Source: Lachnospiraceae bacterium
GTDB lineage: Bacteria; Bacillota; Clostridia; Lachnospirales; Lachnospiraceae
Assembly (NCBI GenBank): GCA_019423745.1
Contig: JAHZAV010000043.1
Location: 1 to 16,964 of the forward strand
DNA length: 16,964 nucleotides
Reading direction: 5' to 3'
Shown here: in pieces, positions 1 through 6,671 of the stretch
Layout: every line of letters starts with the position of its first letter
Position numbering within the stretch: the first letter of the stretch is position 1
Made by a program: the position numbers and the translations under genes
Notes under the pieces: generated by a model
Database searches by the model: none
Told to the model about the DNA's origin: nothing
Seen by the model: only the letters and a program-made list of their open reading frames with translations

Positions 1-14
1 TTTATAGATTTTTC

Positions 15-128
15 TTGCCCTTGTATTTGCCCTTATCAGAGTTCGTAAACACTGACGGGACGATATAACACAAGGGAAACAATAAGGGAAAGCTCACCTG
101 CGATAAATCCAGTGTTTTCAAGGGTTTG
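15..128. repeat. Cluster of short CCCTTR repeats in both orientations
   Basis: Two direct copies of a TTGCCCTTRT-like unit lie at about 15-25 and 27-36. The reverse complement (AAGGGAAA context) follows at 71-79 and 83-91, and CAAGGGTTTG sits at 119-128. I see no protein gene between 1 and 340. Short direct and inverted repeats of this size near the end of an accessory region resemble arm-type integrase sites. No integrase gene is visible, so that reading is inference; the repeats may also be chance in a low-complexity stretch. Confidence 0.3.
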
Positions 129-340
129 CGGAGAACTTAATAACAAGATATAACAGTTATTAAATCTCTTAAAACAGGTGAAATCTCAATCGGAATTTGA
201 CGATTTGGTGAATCCCGATAGATTAATTTTATGGGGGACATAAACGTTGAAGTTGCAGAATTGTTAACTTTATATTTTATGAGCTAAGGATGGTTGTGAG
301 GATATGCTTCGTTTGCATCGTCTTTTGTTCTATTAATTTG

Positions 341-376
341 AGCCCTTAATCAGCAGAATGATGTTGATTAAGGGCT
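341..376. other. Perfect 12-bp inverted repeat, terminator-like without a T tract
   Basis: AGCCCTTAATCA at 341-352 pairs perfectly with TGATTAAGGGCT at 365-376 around a 12-nt loop. Neither strand has a clear run of T after the stem, so a canonical Rho-independent terminator is not well supported. It could end a gene left of the window, act bidirectionally, or be a protein-binding palindrome. No gene overlaps it. Confidence 0.45.
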
Positions 377-444
377 TATAATGATTTTAAGAACTAAATG
401 ACAGATATTAAGCTGACTGGTTGAACGAATAACTTATTCATGTA

Positions 445-500
445 TTGACATTGACAATAGTACGAAAACGTATTATTATAAAATACGAAATCGTATTATA
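445..500 (+). promoter_or_regulatory. marR operon promoter with two operator palindromes
   Basis: A -35 TTGACA at 451-456 and a -10 TATTAT at 474-479 are 17 bp apart; a second TTGACA sits at 445-450. Two copies of TACGAAAWCGTATTAT, differing at one base, lie at 461-476 and 484-499, 23 bp apart. The second contains a perfect 7-bp-arm palindrome (AATACGA-AA-TCGTATT, 482-497). One copy covers the spacer and -10, the other lies just upstream of the RBS. This is the usual arrangement for an autoregulating MarR repressor; binding by the adjacent regulator is inferred. Confidence 0.75.
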
Positions 501-512
501 AGGGAGCGAGTT

Positions 513-935
513 ATGAATTCAAGAAGTTTTTTCTATGATTTTGGGAGAGCACTTTATCATGTTGATTCGTTTTATGATGAATTTGCAAAGCAAAGCAATG
601 TTTCTTCTGCATTATTATGGGTTTTGTATGCATTGAATGATGGAAATTCACACACACAGATTGAAATCAGTAATGATTGGGAATTGCCAAAAACAACTGT
701 TAATACGGTGATTAAAGAGATTCAGAAGAATGGCTATGTTGATCTTATTCCAATCAAAGGGAAAAGGCGCGAGATGTCGATTGTCCTTACAGAGAACGGG
801 AAGAAGTATGCAGATAGGGTTCTTGCTGATCTTTATAAAAAAGAGGCGGAAGTATATAAAGCTCTTAGCTCAGATGAATATGCAATAGTGGCTGTATTGG
901 AAAAGATAGCGAAAAAATTGAAGGGAGTTGAATAA
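513..935 (+). CDS. MarR-family winged-helix transcriptional regulator
   Basis: A 140-residue protein, normal for MarR regulators. The winged helix-turn-helix occupies roughly residues 45-95: a helix around TQIEISNDWELPKTTVNTVI is followed by the recognition helix and a basic wing near KGKRREMS. The flanking helices would form the dimer interface. ATG 513 follows AGGGAG at 501-506. The gene is first in an operon with oxidoreductases and flavodoxins, with only 2 nt before the next gene, and two matching palindromes precede it. MarR proteins commonly sense small ligands or oxidants and repress their own operon, so a redox or electrophile signal is plausible. There is no obvious sensing cysteine; none is seen in the protein. 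The ligand is unknown. Confidence 0.88.
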   Translation: MNSRSFFYDFGRALYHVDSFYDEFAKQSNVSSALLWVLYALNDGNSHTQIEISNDWELPKTTVNTVIKEIQKNGYVDLIPIKGKRREMSIVLTENGKKYADRVLADLYKKEAEVYKALSSDEYAIVAVLEKIAKKLKGVE

Positions 936-937
936 GA

Positions 938-1978
938 GTGGAATATGTGAATTTAGGAAAATCTGATTTAAAGGTTTCACGCATATGTATGGGTTGCATG
1001 GGCTTTGGAAATGCAGCAACAGGTCAGCATAGCTGGACAGTTGATGAAGAAATATCCAAATCTATTATTAAAAGAGGCCTGGAACTGGGAATCAATTTTT
1101 ATGATACAGCAATTGCATATCAGGCCGGTACAAGCGAGGAATATCTTGGAAAGGCAATCAGAGAATATGCAAAAAGGGATGAAGTAGTCATTGCTACAAA
1201 GTTCCTTCCAAGATCACAGGAGGAAATCGCAAATGGAATTTCCGGAAAGGAACATGTGCGCAGCAGTTTGGATGCAAGCCTTTCCCATTTGGGAATGGAT
1301 TATGTAGATTTATATATCTATCATATGTGGGATTGGAATACTCCTGTAGAGGACTATCTTGCCGGTATGGCAGAAGGAGTAAAGGTCGGGAAAATCAGAC
1401 AGATTGGCATCGCAAATTGTTTTGCATGGCAGTTGGCAGAGGCTAACGCAATTGCAAAAGAAAATGGATGGCCGGAATTTGTTTCCGCTCAGAATCACTA
1501 CAATCTTATTATGCGTGAAGAAGAGCGGGAAATGAATGTATATGCAGCTGAAAGAAATATAGCACTCACGCCATATAGTGCCCTTGCAGCAGGTCGCTTA
1601 TCTAAAAGACCGGGTGAGATATCAAAGCGCTTAGAGCAGGATGCATATGCAAAGCTAAAATATGATGCAACTTCTGATAAAGATGCAAAGGTAATTGCAA
1701 GAGTTTGTGAAATTGCGGATGTGCATGGTGTTTCCATGACAGAGGTTTCCTTGGCATGGCTGCTTACAAAAGTATCATCTCCTGTTGTAGGAGCGACAAA
1801 GATCAGCCATGTGGAAGGAGCTGCAAAAGCTGTGGAATTGAAACTATCTGATGATGAAATAAATGCGTTAGAAGAACTCTATGAACCACATTTCCTGTCA
1901 GGTGTCATGGCACAAAATACACCAGCGGCAAGAAATATTGAACAGGTATGGATTAAGAATGGAAAATACAGAAAGTAG
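938..1978 (+). CDS. Aldo/keto reductase
   Basis: A 346-residue NADPH-type aldo/keto reductase predicted to reduce carbonyl substrates in the cytoplasm with a TIM-barrel fold. The catalytic tetrad is visible: Asp56 (FYDTA), Tyr61, Lys88 (ATKF) and His129 (YIYHM). The C-terminal cofactor region is also recognisable (SSPVVGATKISHVEGA). The start is GTG at 938, supported by AAGGGAG at 921-927 about 10 nt upstream; an ATG-initiated version would lose the first strand. It lies 2 nt after the MarR stop and 12 nt before the CMD-cupin gene, so it is cotranscribed. The substrate cannot be told from sequence; the family covers aldehydes, sugars and quinone-like compounds. Family assignment is firm. Confidence 0.92.
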   Translation: MEYVNLGKSDLKVSRICMGCMGFGNAATGQHSWTVDEEISKSIIKRGLELGINFYDTAIAYQAGTSEEYLGKAIREYAKRDEVVIATKFLPRSQEEIANGISGKEHVRSSLDASLSHLGMDYVDLYIYHMWDWNTPVEDYLAGMAEGVKVGKIRQIGIANCFAWQLAEANAIAKENGWPEFVSAQNHYNLIMREEEREMNVYAAERNIALTPYSALAAGRLSKRPGEISKRLEQDAYAKLKYDATSDKDAKVIARVCEIADVHGVSMTEVSLAWLLTKVSSPVVGATKISHVEGAAKAVELKLSDDEINALEELYEPHFLSGVMAQNTPAARNIEQVWIKNGKYRK

Positions 1979-1990
1979 TGAGGCGACAGA

Positions 1991-2755
1991 ATGAAAATAG
2001 TACAGACAGCAGGCAGGGCTGCTCTTGGCGAATTTGCACCGGAGTTTGCTCATTTTAATGATGATGTTTTATTTGGTGAGAACTGGAACAATCAGGATAT
2101 TGATGTAAAGACAAGAAGTATTATTACAGTAGTGGCACTCATGTCATCAGGAATTACAGATTCATCCCTTAAGTATCACTTACAGAATGCAAAAGCTCAT
2201 GGTGTTACGCAGAAGGAAATTGCAGCAATCATTACACATGTTGCATTTTATGCAGGTTGGCCAAAGGGATGGGCAGTGTTTAACCTGGCCAAAGAGGTAT
2301 GGGAGGCTGACGAAGGAGAACTTCCTTACAAAGACGAAGCAATGAAGGTGCATGCAAAGAAAATGGTATTTCCAATCGGAGAACCAAATAATGCCTATGC
2401 AAAGTATTTTGTTGGACAGTCATATCTTGCACAGGTATCTACAAATCAGGTGGGCATTTTTAATGTGACTTTTGAGCCGGGATGCAGAAATAACTGGCAT
2501 ATTCATCATGCCGATAAAGGTGGTGGACAGATTCTTGTCTGTGTTGCAGGAAGAGGATATTACCAGGAAGAAGGAAAAGAAGCTGTAGAAATGAAACCAG
2601 GGGACTGTATCAATATTCCGGCCGGCGTAAAACATTGGCATGGAGCAGCACCAGATAGCTGGTTTTCTCATCTTGCGATAGAAGTGCCGGGTGAAAATTG
2701 CTCAAATGAATGGCTGGAAGCAGTATGTGATGATGAATATGGAAAATTAGAATAG
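1991..2755 (+). CDS. Carboxymuconolactone decarboxylase-like / cupin fusion protein
   Basis: A 254-residue two-domain protein. Residues about 15-110 match the carboxymuconolactone decarboxylase (AhpD-like) fold: RSIITVVALMSSG, then a helix, then ITHVAFYAGWPKGW. There is no CXXC pair, so an AhpD-type peroxidase redox role is not supported. Residues about 150-235 are a cupin barrel with metal ligands in motif 1 (His170, His172, His173, with Gln180 at the usual Glu position) and motif 2 (GDCINIPAG, His215, His217). Fusions of this type often sit beside aldo/keto reductases and flavodoxins in Firmicutes. The start ATG 1991 has TGAGG at 1979-1983. The reaction is unknown; a role in detoxifying or remodelling a small carbonyl or cyclic compound is inferred from context only. 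Confidence 0.85.
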   Translation: MKIVQTAGRAALGEFAPEFAHFNDDVLFGENWNNQDIDVKTRSIITVVALMSSGITDSSLKYHLQNAKAHGVTQKEIAAIITHVAFYAGWPKGWAVFNLAKEVWEADEGELPYKDEAMKVHAKKMVFPIGEPNNAYAKYFVGQSYLAQVSTNQVGIFNVTFEPGCRNNWHIHHADKGGGQILVCVAGRGYYQEEGKEAVEMKPGDCINIPAGVKHWHGAAPDSWFSHLAIEVPGENCSNEWLEAVCDDEYGKLE

Positions 2756-2768
2756 GCAGGTGGATGAA

Positions 2769-3632
2769 ATGTTAGATAAATATATTGTTTTAAATAATGG
2801 CGTAAAGATTCCATAGTTTGGACTTGGGACTTGGTTTATTGATGATGATAAGGCAGCTGACGCAGTAAAAGCTGCAGCAGAGATGGGTTATAGACATATT
2901 GATACAGCACAGGCTTATGGGAACGAACGTGGAGTTGGAGAAGGCGTAAGGAATTGTGGGATTCCAAGAGAAGAAATGTTTGTTGTATCGAAGGTTGCTG
3001 CTGAGCATAAAACATATGAAGAAGCAATGGAAGGTATCAATGAAACACTTGAGAAGATGGGGCTTGATTATCTTGATATGATGATAATTCACAGTCCACA
3101 GCCTTGGGTTAAGGTGAATCAGTCTGAGGACAGATATGTAGAAGGAAACAGGGCAGCGTGGAAAGCACTTGAGGATGCATATAAAGCAGGCAAGCTTAAG
3201 GCAATCGGTGTATCAAATTTCCAGATAGGAGATATTGAAAGCCTTCTTGAGACCGCTGAAATTAAGCCAATGGTAAATCAGATTCTTCTGCATATTAGTA
3301 ATACACCTATGGAACTTGTAGAGTACTGTCAGAAGAATGGTATAGCAGTAGAAGCGTATTCTCCGATTGCACATGGCGAGATTCTTAATCAGCCTGAAAT
3401 TAAGGCGATGGCTGATAAATATGGTGTGACTGTTCCTCAGCTTTGCATTAGATATACACTTCAACTTGGAACGATTACACTTCCTAAGACAGGTAATCCT
3501 GATCATATGAAGAGCAATGCAGAAGTTGATTTTGAAATCAATGCAGAAGATATGGAGATACTTAAGAATTTTAAGAAAATAGAGAGCTATGGTGAAAGTG
3601 GAATTTTTCCGGTATATGGCGGAAAGATGTAG
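2769..3632 (+). pseudogene. Aldo/keto reductase interrupted by an in-frame TAG at codon 16
   Basis: The reading frame from ATG 2769 (AGGTGG at 2757-2763 region) encodes a 287-codon aldo/keto reductase of the 2,5-diketogluconate reductase type, except that codon 16 (2814-2816) is TAG. Family members usually have IPQFGLGTW here, so a CAG-to-TAG change would explain it. Everything downstream is intact, including Asp45, Tyr50, Lys75 (VVSK) and His108 (IIHS). The next ATG, at 2883, has a poor ribosome site and would remove the first strand and the G-x-GTW segment, so a functional internal start is doubtful. Possible explanations are a recent nonsense mutation, an amber-suppressing host, or a sequencing error. 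It sits mid-operon with normal spacing on both sides. Confidence 0.82.
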
Positions 3633-3644
3633 GAGGTAATTAAA

Positions 3645-4115
3645 ATGTCAAAAATATTAGTAGCGTATTTTAGTGCAAGTGGAGTAACAAAAAAGGTAGC
3701 AGAAAAACTGGCAGCTCTAGTAAATGCAGATATTCATGAGATAAAACCGAAAGTCCCATACACGAAAGCAGATCTCAACTGGATGGATAAGAAATCCAGA
3801 AGCAGCGTAGAGATGAATGATAAGACTTTTCGCCCGGAGATTGTAAAAGAAGATTTGAATCTATCTTCATATGATACTATTCTGCTTGGTTTTCCAATTT
3901 GGTGGTATGTGGCACCTACAATTATCAATACTTTTCTTGAAAACTATGATTTTTCAGGTAAGAGAATTGTTCTCTTTGCCACATCGGGCGGTAGTGGTTT
4001 TGGTAATACAATCAAAGAGCTTAAACCTTCCGCAGCAGATGCAGAAATTGTAGAGGGAAAGATTTTAAACAGAGCATCCGATGATCAGCTTAAAGAATGG
4101 ATTGCAGGTTTATAG
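3645..4115 (+). CDS. Flavodoxin
   Basis: A 156-residue single-domain flavodoxin, a cytoplasmic FMN electron carrier. The phosphate-binding loop is near the N terminus (YFSASGVTKKVAE, residues 8-20), followed by the characteristic FPIWWYVAP segment near residues 84-92 and an ATSGGSGFG loop near 111-119 that packs on the flavin. There is no signal peptide. TAGGAGG at 3631-3637 overlaps the end of the preceding reductase gene and sets the ATG at 3645. It is followed within 10 nt by a second, membrane-anchored flavodoxin. In this operon it could supply reducing power to the oxidoreductases, which is inference. Confidence 0.9.
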   Translation: MSKILVAYFSASGVTKKVAEKLAALVNADIHEIKPKVPYTKADLNWMDKKSRSSVEMNDKTFRPEIVKEDLNLSSYDTILLGFPIWWYVAPTIINTFLENYDFSGKRIVLFATSGGSGFGNTIKELKPSAADAEIVEGKILNRASDDQLKEWIAGL

Positions 4116-4125
4116 GGGGGAAAAC

Positions 4126-4797
4126 ATGAAAAAGACAAGTATTCTTATAATTAGTGTGTTCATTATGGCTATACTAACAGCTTGTGGTTCATCTGCAGAT
4201 AATTCACAAAAGCAGGAAACGATAGTAAAACAGCCTGAAGCAACAAGTATGACTGTGGAATCAGACGAAAATGTATCGGAAACAAATGATACAGCAGAAG
4301 ATACTAAAATTGTAAATAATGAAACTGATAGTGTGAAAATAGCAGTTGTTTACTTTTCTGGCACAGGAAATACAAAGACTATTGCAGAGATGATCGCCGA
4401 GGAAACAGGAGCTGATATTTTTGAGATTATTCCTACCCAGGCTTATACAGAAGAAGATTTGAACTATAATGATGACAACTGTCGTACTAATAAGGAACAG
4501 AATGATGATACAGCTAGACCAGAGATTAGCAATGATCTAAGTGCAACTACTGAATATGATATTGTATATTTAGGACATCCAATTTGGTGGGGAACAGTTC
4601 CACGTATTATTCAGACTTATCTGGAAACTTACGACTTGAGCAATGCGACTATCTATACTTTCTGTACTTCAGGTGGAAGTAGCATTGACAGAAGTCTTTC
4701 TGATTTAAGAGCATGGTATCCTACACTAAATATTGTAGATGGAAAGAGATTAAATGATGCTAGTAAAAGTGAGATAGCTGGTTTTTGCTATCGTTAA
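4126..4797 (+). CDS. Flavodoxin-domain lipoprotein
   Basis: A 223-residue protein. Residues 1-20 are a lipoprotein signal peptide (MKK, a hydrophobic core, then lipobox LTAC with Cys20). A low-complexity Ser/Thr/Glu/Asp-rich linker of about 48 residues follows, then a flavodoxin domain from about residue 69 with the FMN loop YFSGTGNTKTIAE, the HPIWWGTVP segment and the CTSGGSS loop. The start is ATG 4126, placed by the GGGGGG ribosome site at 4115-4120; a longer in-frame version from 4081 would overlap the previous gene and spoil the signal peptide. The protein should be anchored on the outer face of the membrane, an unusual location for an FMN carrier. The C terminus (AGFCYR) is shorter than usual and may be slightly truncated. 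Confidence 0.88.
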   Translation: MKKTSILIISVFIMAILTACGSSADNSQKQETIVKQPEATSMTVESDENVSETNDTAEDTKIVNNETDSVKIAVVYFSGTGNTKTIAEMIAEETGADIFEIIPTQAYTEEDLNYNDDNCRTNKEQNDDTARPEISNDLSATTEYDIVYLGHPIWWGTVPRIIQTYLETYDLSNATIYTFCTSGGSSIDRSLSDLRAWYPTLNIVDGKRLNDASKSEIAGFCYR

Positions 4798-4881
4798 AAA
4801 AAATTAATATTTTATCGTAACAAAGGCAACAACAACTTTCAGTTTGTCTGACTCACAACAATTTAATATCAAACTAATACA

Positions 4882-4916
4882 AGCACTTTAGCCAATATGG
4901 TTAAGGTGCTTTTTTT
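4882..4916 (+). terminator. Rho-independent terminator of the marR-flavodoxin operon
   Basis: AGCACTTTAGCC (4882-4893) pairs with GGTTAAGGTGCT (4899-4910) across a 5-nt loop, a 12-bp stem with two G-U wobbles. It runs directly into a seven-T tract (4910-4916). It lies 85 nt after the last stop of the redox operon, on the same strand. Confidence 0.85.
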
Positions 4917-4931
4917 GTGCCTTGAAAGGAG

Positions 4932-5243
4932 GTGGTTGAAGCATACCACATCGGGGAAAGAATAACGAAAGGTGCTAATGTATATACTATTCTAATTATT
5001 AACTCAGATGGGATTGATGAAGATGCCCGTATATATGCTGATGATATATATTATGTGAATAGAAAAGAGTATGTTGATTGGGCAATTAAAGCACTTACAG
5101 TCGTTCGAAGCGTATGGTGCACGTTTTCAGGTGAAGGAGAGAGCGAATGGAGAGAATTCGTTCATAAAGAATTTATAAAAGCAGGAATAACTCCTAAAGA
5201 TTATTTGGATTTTGTATGTAGTAAGAATCTTAAGGATAAGTAG
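4932..5243 (+). CDS. Small uncharacterised protein, start uncertain
   Basis: The open frame from GTG 4932 gives 103 residues with a coding-like composition (alternating charged and hydrophobic residues, segments such as YYVNRKEYVDWA and FSGEGESEWREF). I do not recognise the family. The start is doubtful: the excellent Shine-Dalgarno AAAGGAGGTG (4925-4934) overlaps the GTG itself. The codon best placed for it, TTG at 4936, is in another frame and stops after nine codons. A frame stop at 4923-4925 blocks an upstream extension. The gene may therefore be 5'-truncated, frameshifted near the start, or begin at an unusual codon further in. It follows the terminator of the redox operon and has no clear partner. 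Confidence 0.45.
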   Translation: MVEAYHIGERITKGANVYTILIINSDGIDEDARIYADDIYYVNRKEYVDWAIKALTVVRSVWCTFSGEGESEWREFVHKEFIKAGITPKDYLDFVCSKNLKDK

Positions 5244-5544
5244 TATTTTACACATAAGCAGAAAAATAAAAATAATTCTTCTGGATGGGACAGTCCAGGA
5301 GGCGGAGATATTAGATTTTCTTTATATGAGTTATGATTTGACGGATGGGCGAATCGAGGAAAGTATTGACTGATATTTAAAAACGATAAAATCCTCTTGT
5401 GAAGAAAGTTGCATAAAAGCTAAGTATGTTTTCAATAAAGTTGTGGAATTTGTTTCTCATGGAAGTTCATCTCCTTTCTGTTTACGCTGTCATTATAAAA
5501 CACAAAGAGGGATATTACTTGCCAAAATAAAAAAATAAATAGAC
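5244..5544. other. Gene-poor stretch with decayed-looking coding fragments
   Basis: No convincing gene. One frame stays open from the left and ends at 5371-5373, giving a peptide with LDGTVQEAEILDFLYMSYD. A second frame over the same bases reads SSGWDSPGGGDIRFSLYEL before a stop at about 5333. Neither has a start codon with a ribosome site. The composition suggests remnants of a disrupted gene, but I cannot name it. No clear RNA gene or terminator is seen until 5545. Confidence 0.35.
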
Positions 5545-5591
5545 AAAAATTGCAACGGCAGAGAGTATGTAAATATTCTCTGTCCGTTGCA
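5545..5591 (-). terminator. Rho-independent terminator of the minus-strand araC gene
   Basis: TGCAACGGCAGAGAGTAT (5551-5568) pairs with the segment at 5573-5591 across a GTAA loop, giving about 18 bp with one bulge and one G-U. Read on the minus strand it follows the regulator stop by a few bases and leads into AATTTTTG, a five-T tract. On the plus strand the following bases are less T-rich, so the minus-strand reading is preferred. Confidence 0.85.
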
Positions 5592-5596
5592 GTTTA

Positions 5597-6454
5597 TTAT
5601 ATATTTTTGCGGTATTCTGAGGGAGATATGCCTTTTATCTTTTTGAACATGCGGCTGAAATATAAAGAATTATCATAGCCAACAATTTGTGCAATTTCGT
5701 TTATGTTATATTCTGTATTCAAGAGCAGGGCTTCTGCATTGCAAATGCGTTTTTGTAAAATGAATTGCATTGGTGTAGAACCAACATAAAGTTTGAAATT
5801 GCGTATAAACCAGCTTGTACTTACATGTGTTTTTTTAGCGTATTCTTCAATGCTGATTGATTCATTGTAATGTTCATTGAAATAGGCAATAGCCATGTCA
5901 ATAGCTTCTGTAGCACGGGAATTATCTATCCTTATGCTGTTATTAAAGTATCGCTGCAGTTTTATAAAAATTTGTCTTAAATACATTTCAAGCATTTCCT
6001 GATAACTATCATTACACATCTGTAATTCATTTATCATTGCACGAAAAAGATTCTGATAGGAGGGACCAGAACCACAGTAAAATACCTTTTTGCTATCGGT
6101 CAATCCATAAGAGCGTAATATATTTGTTACATCGCTACCTGTAAAATGAACCCAGTAGACTTCTGTCTGATCTTCGGCATAATATTCATATTTTTGAGCC
6201 TCCTTTGGACGATATAAAACCATATGTCCGGCATGAACAATAGTTTCTTCTTCACTATTAGGACCAAAATGAAAATGGGCTTTTCCGGCAGCAATATAAA
6301 TCAACTGGAAATCAAGTCTGCCTCGAGGTCTCCAGGTAGGTAGTTTAGGGCGTGTGTAGAGCTTATATGTTCCACACATAGTTACAACAAGCGGCTTGGA
6401 TTTATCTTTTCTATCAATCGTTGAGTGATTGAGATATGCATTATTTGTGTACAT
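5597..6454 (-). CDS. AraC-family regulator, divergent from the lactose operon
   Basis: A 285-residue AraC/XylS regulator. The N-terminal half holds a cupin-like sugar-sensing domain (DFQLIYIAAGKAHFHFG, then HAGHMVLYRP). The last 100 residues hold two helix-turn-helix units (ISIEEYAKKTHVSTSWF and INEIAQIVGYDNSLYFSRMF), closing with the family SPSEYRK end. The start is ATG at 6454 because AAGGAGG (6460-6466 on the complement) lies 5 nt upstream; a longer frame to 6556 would add a hydrophobic non-homologous extension. It diverges from the GPH symporter and beta-galactosidase genes, the usual place for the activator of a sugar operon. Activation in response to lactose or a related galactoside is inferred. 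Confidence 0.9.
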   Translation of the reverse strand: MYTNNAYLNHSTIDRKDKSKPLVVTMCGTYKLYTRPKLPTWRPRGRLDFQLIYIAAGKAHFHFGPNSEEETIVHAGHMVLYRPKEAQKYEYYAEDQTEVYWVHFTGSDVTNILRSYGLTDSKKVFYCGSGPSYQNLFRAMINELQMCNDSYQEMLEMYLRQIFIKLQRYFNNSIRIDNSRATEAIDMAIAYFNEHYNESISIEEYAKKTHVSTSWFIRNFKLYVGSTPMQFILQKRICNAEALLLNTEYNINEIAQIVGYDNSLYFSRMFKKIKGISPSEYRKNI

Positions 6455-6671
6455 GTGTGCCTCCTTGTATTGAAATATAAAAAAACATATGTTAAAAATG
6501 ACTAAAAATCTATCCAATATAATACTTATGTTCATTAATTTTATCATTTTGTGCATATTTTGTCCAATTTATGATATGTCATTTTTGGCTTATTTTTTAT
6601 ATACTGACCATAATAAAGTTGTGGGACAAAACGAGGCAAAAGAATAGGTATTTGTGGAAGGAGAAATTCTC
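6455..6671. promoter_or_regulatory. Divergent promoter region with a 9-bp inverted repeat
   Basis: AAAAATGAC at 6494-6502 is repeated inverted as GTCATTTTT at 6578-6586. On the minus strand TTGGAT (6512-6517) and TAACAT (6489-6494) are 17 bp apart, with the repeat between and touching them. On the plus strand TTGGCT (6585-6590) and CATAAT (6609-6614) are 18 bp apart, right after the other copy. Both promoter guesses are weak matches. The symmetrical repeat copies are good candidates for AraC binding sites. Confidence 0.4.

Noticed and set aside
15..128. CRISPR array
   Set aside because: The repeats are too short, irregular in spacing and in mixed orientation; no spacer pattern or cas gene is present.
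2883..3632. Shorter functional aldo/keto reductase from the internal ATG
   Set aside because: It lacks the first strand and the GLGTW segment and has no good ribosome site; the frame clearly continues upstream of the TAG with its own RBS and ATG.
4081..4125. Longer start for the flavodoxin lipoprotein
   Set aside because: It would overlap the previous gene and put residues in front of a textbook lipoprotein signal that begins at ATG 4126.
6455..6556. N-terminal hydrophobic extension of the minus-strand AraC protein
   Set aside because: The AAGGAGG five bases before ATG 6454 fixes the shorter start, and the extension would cover the divergent promoter region.
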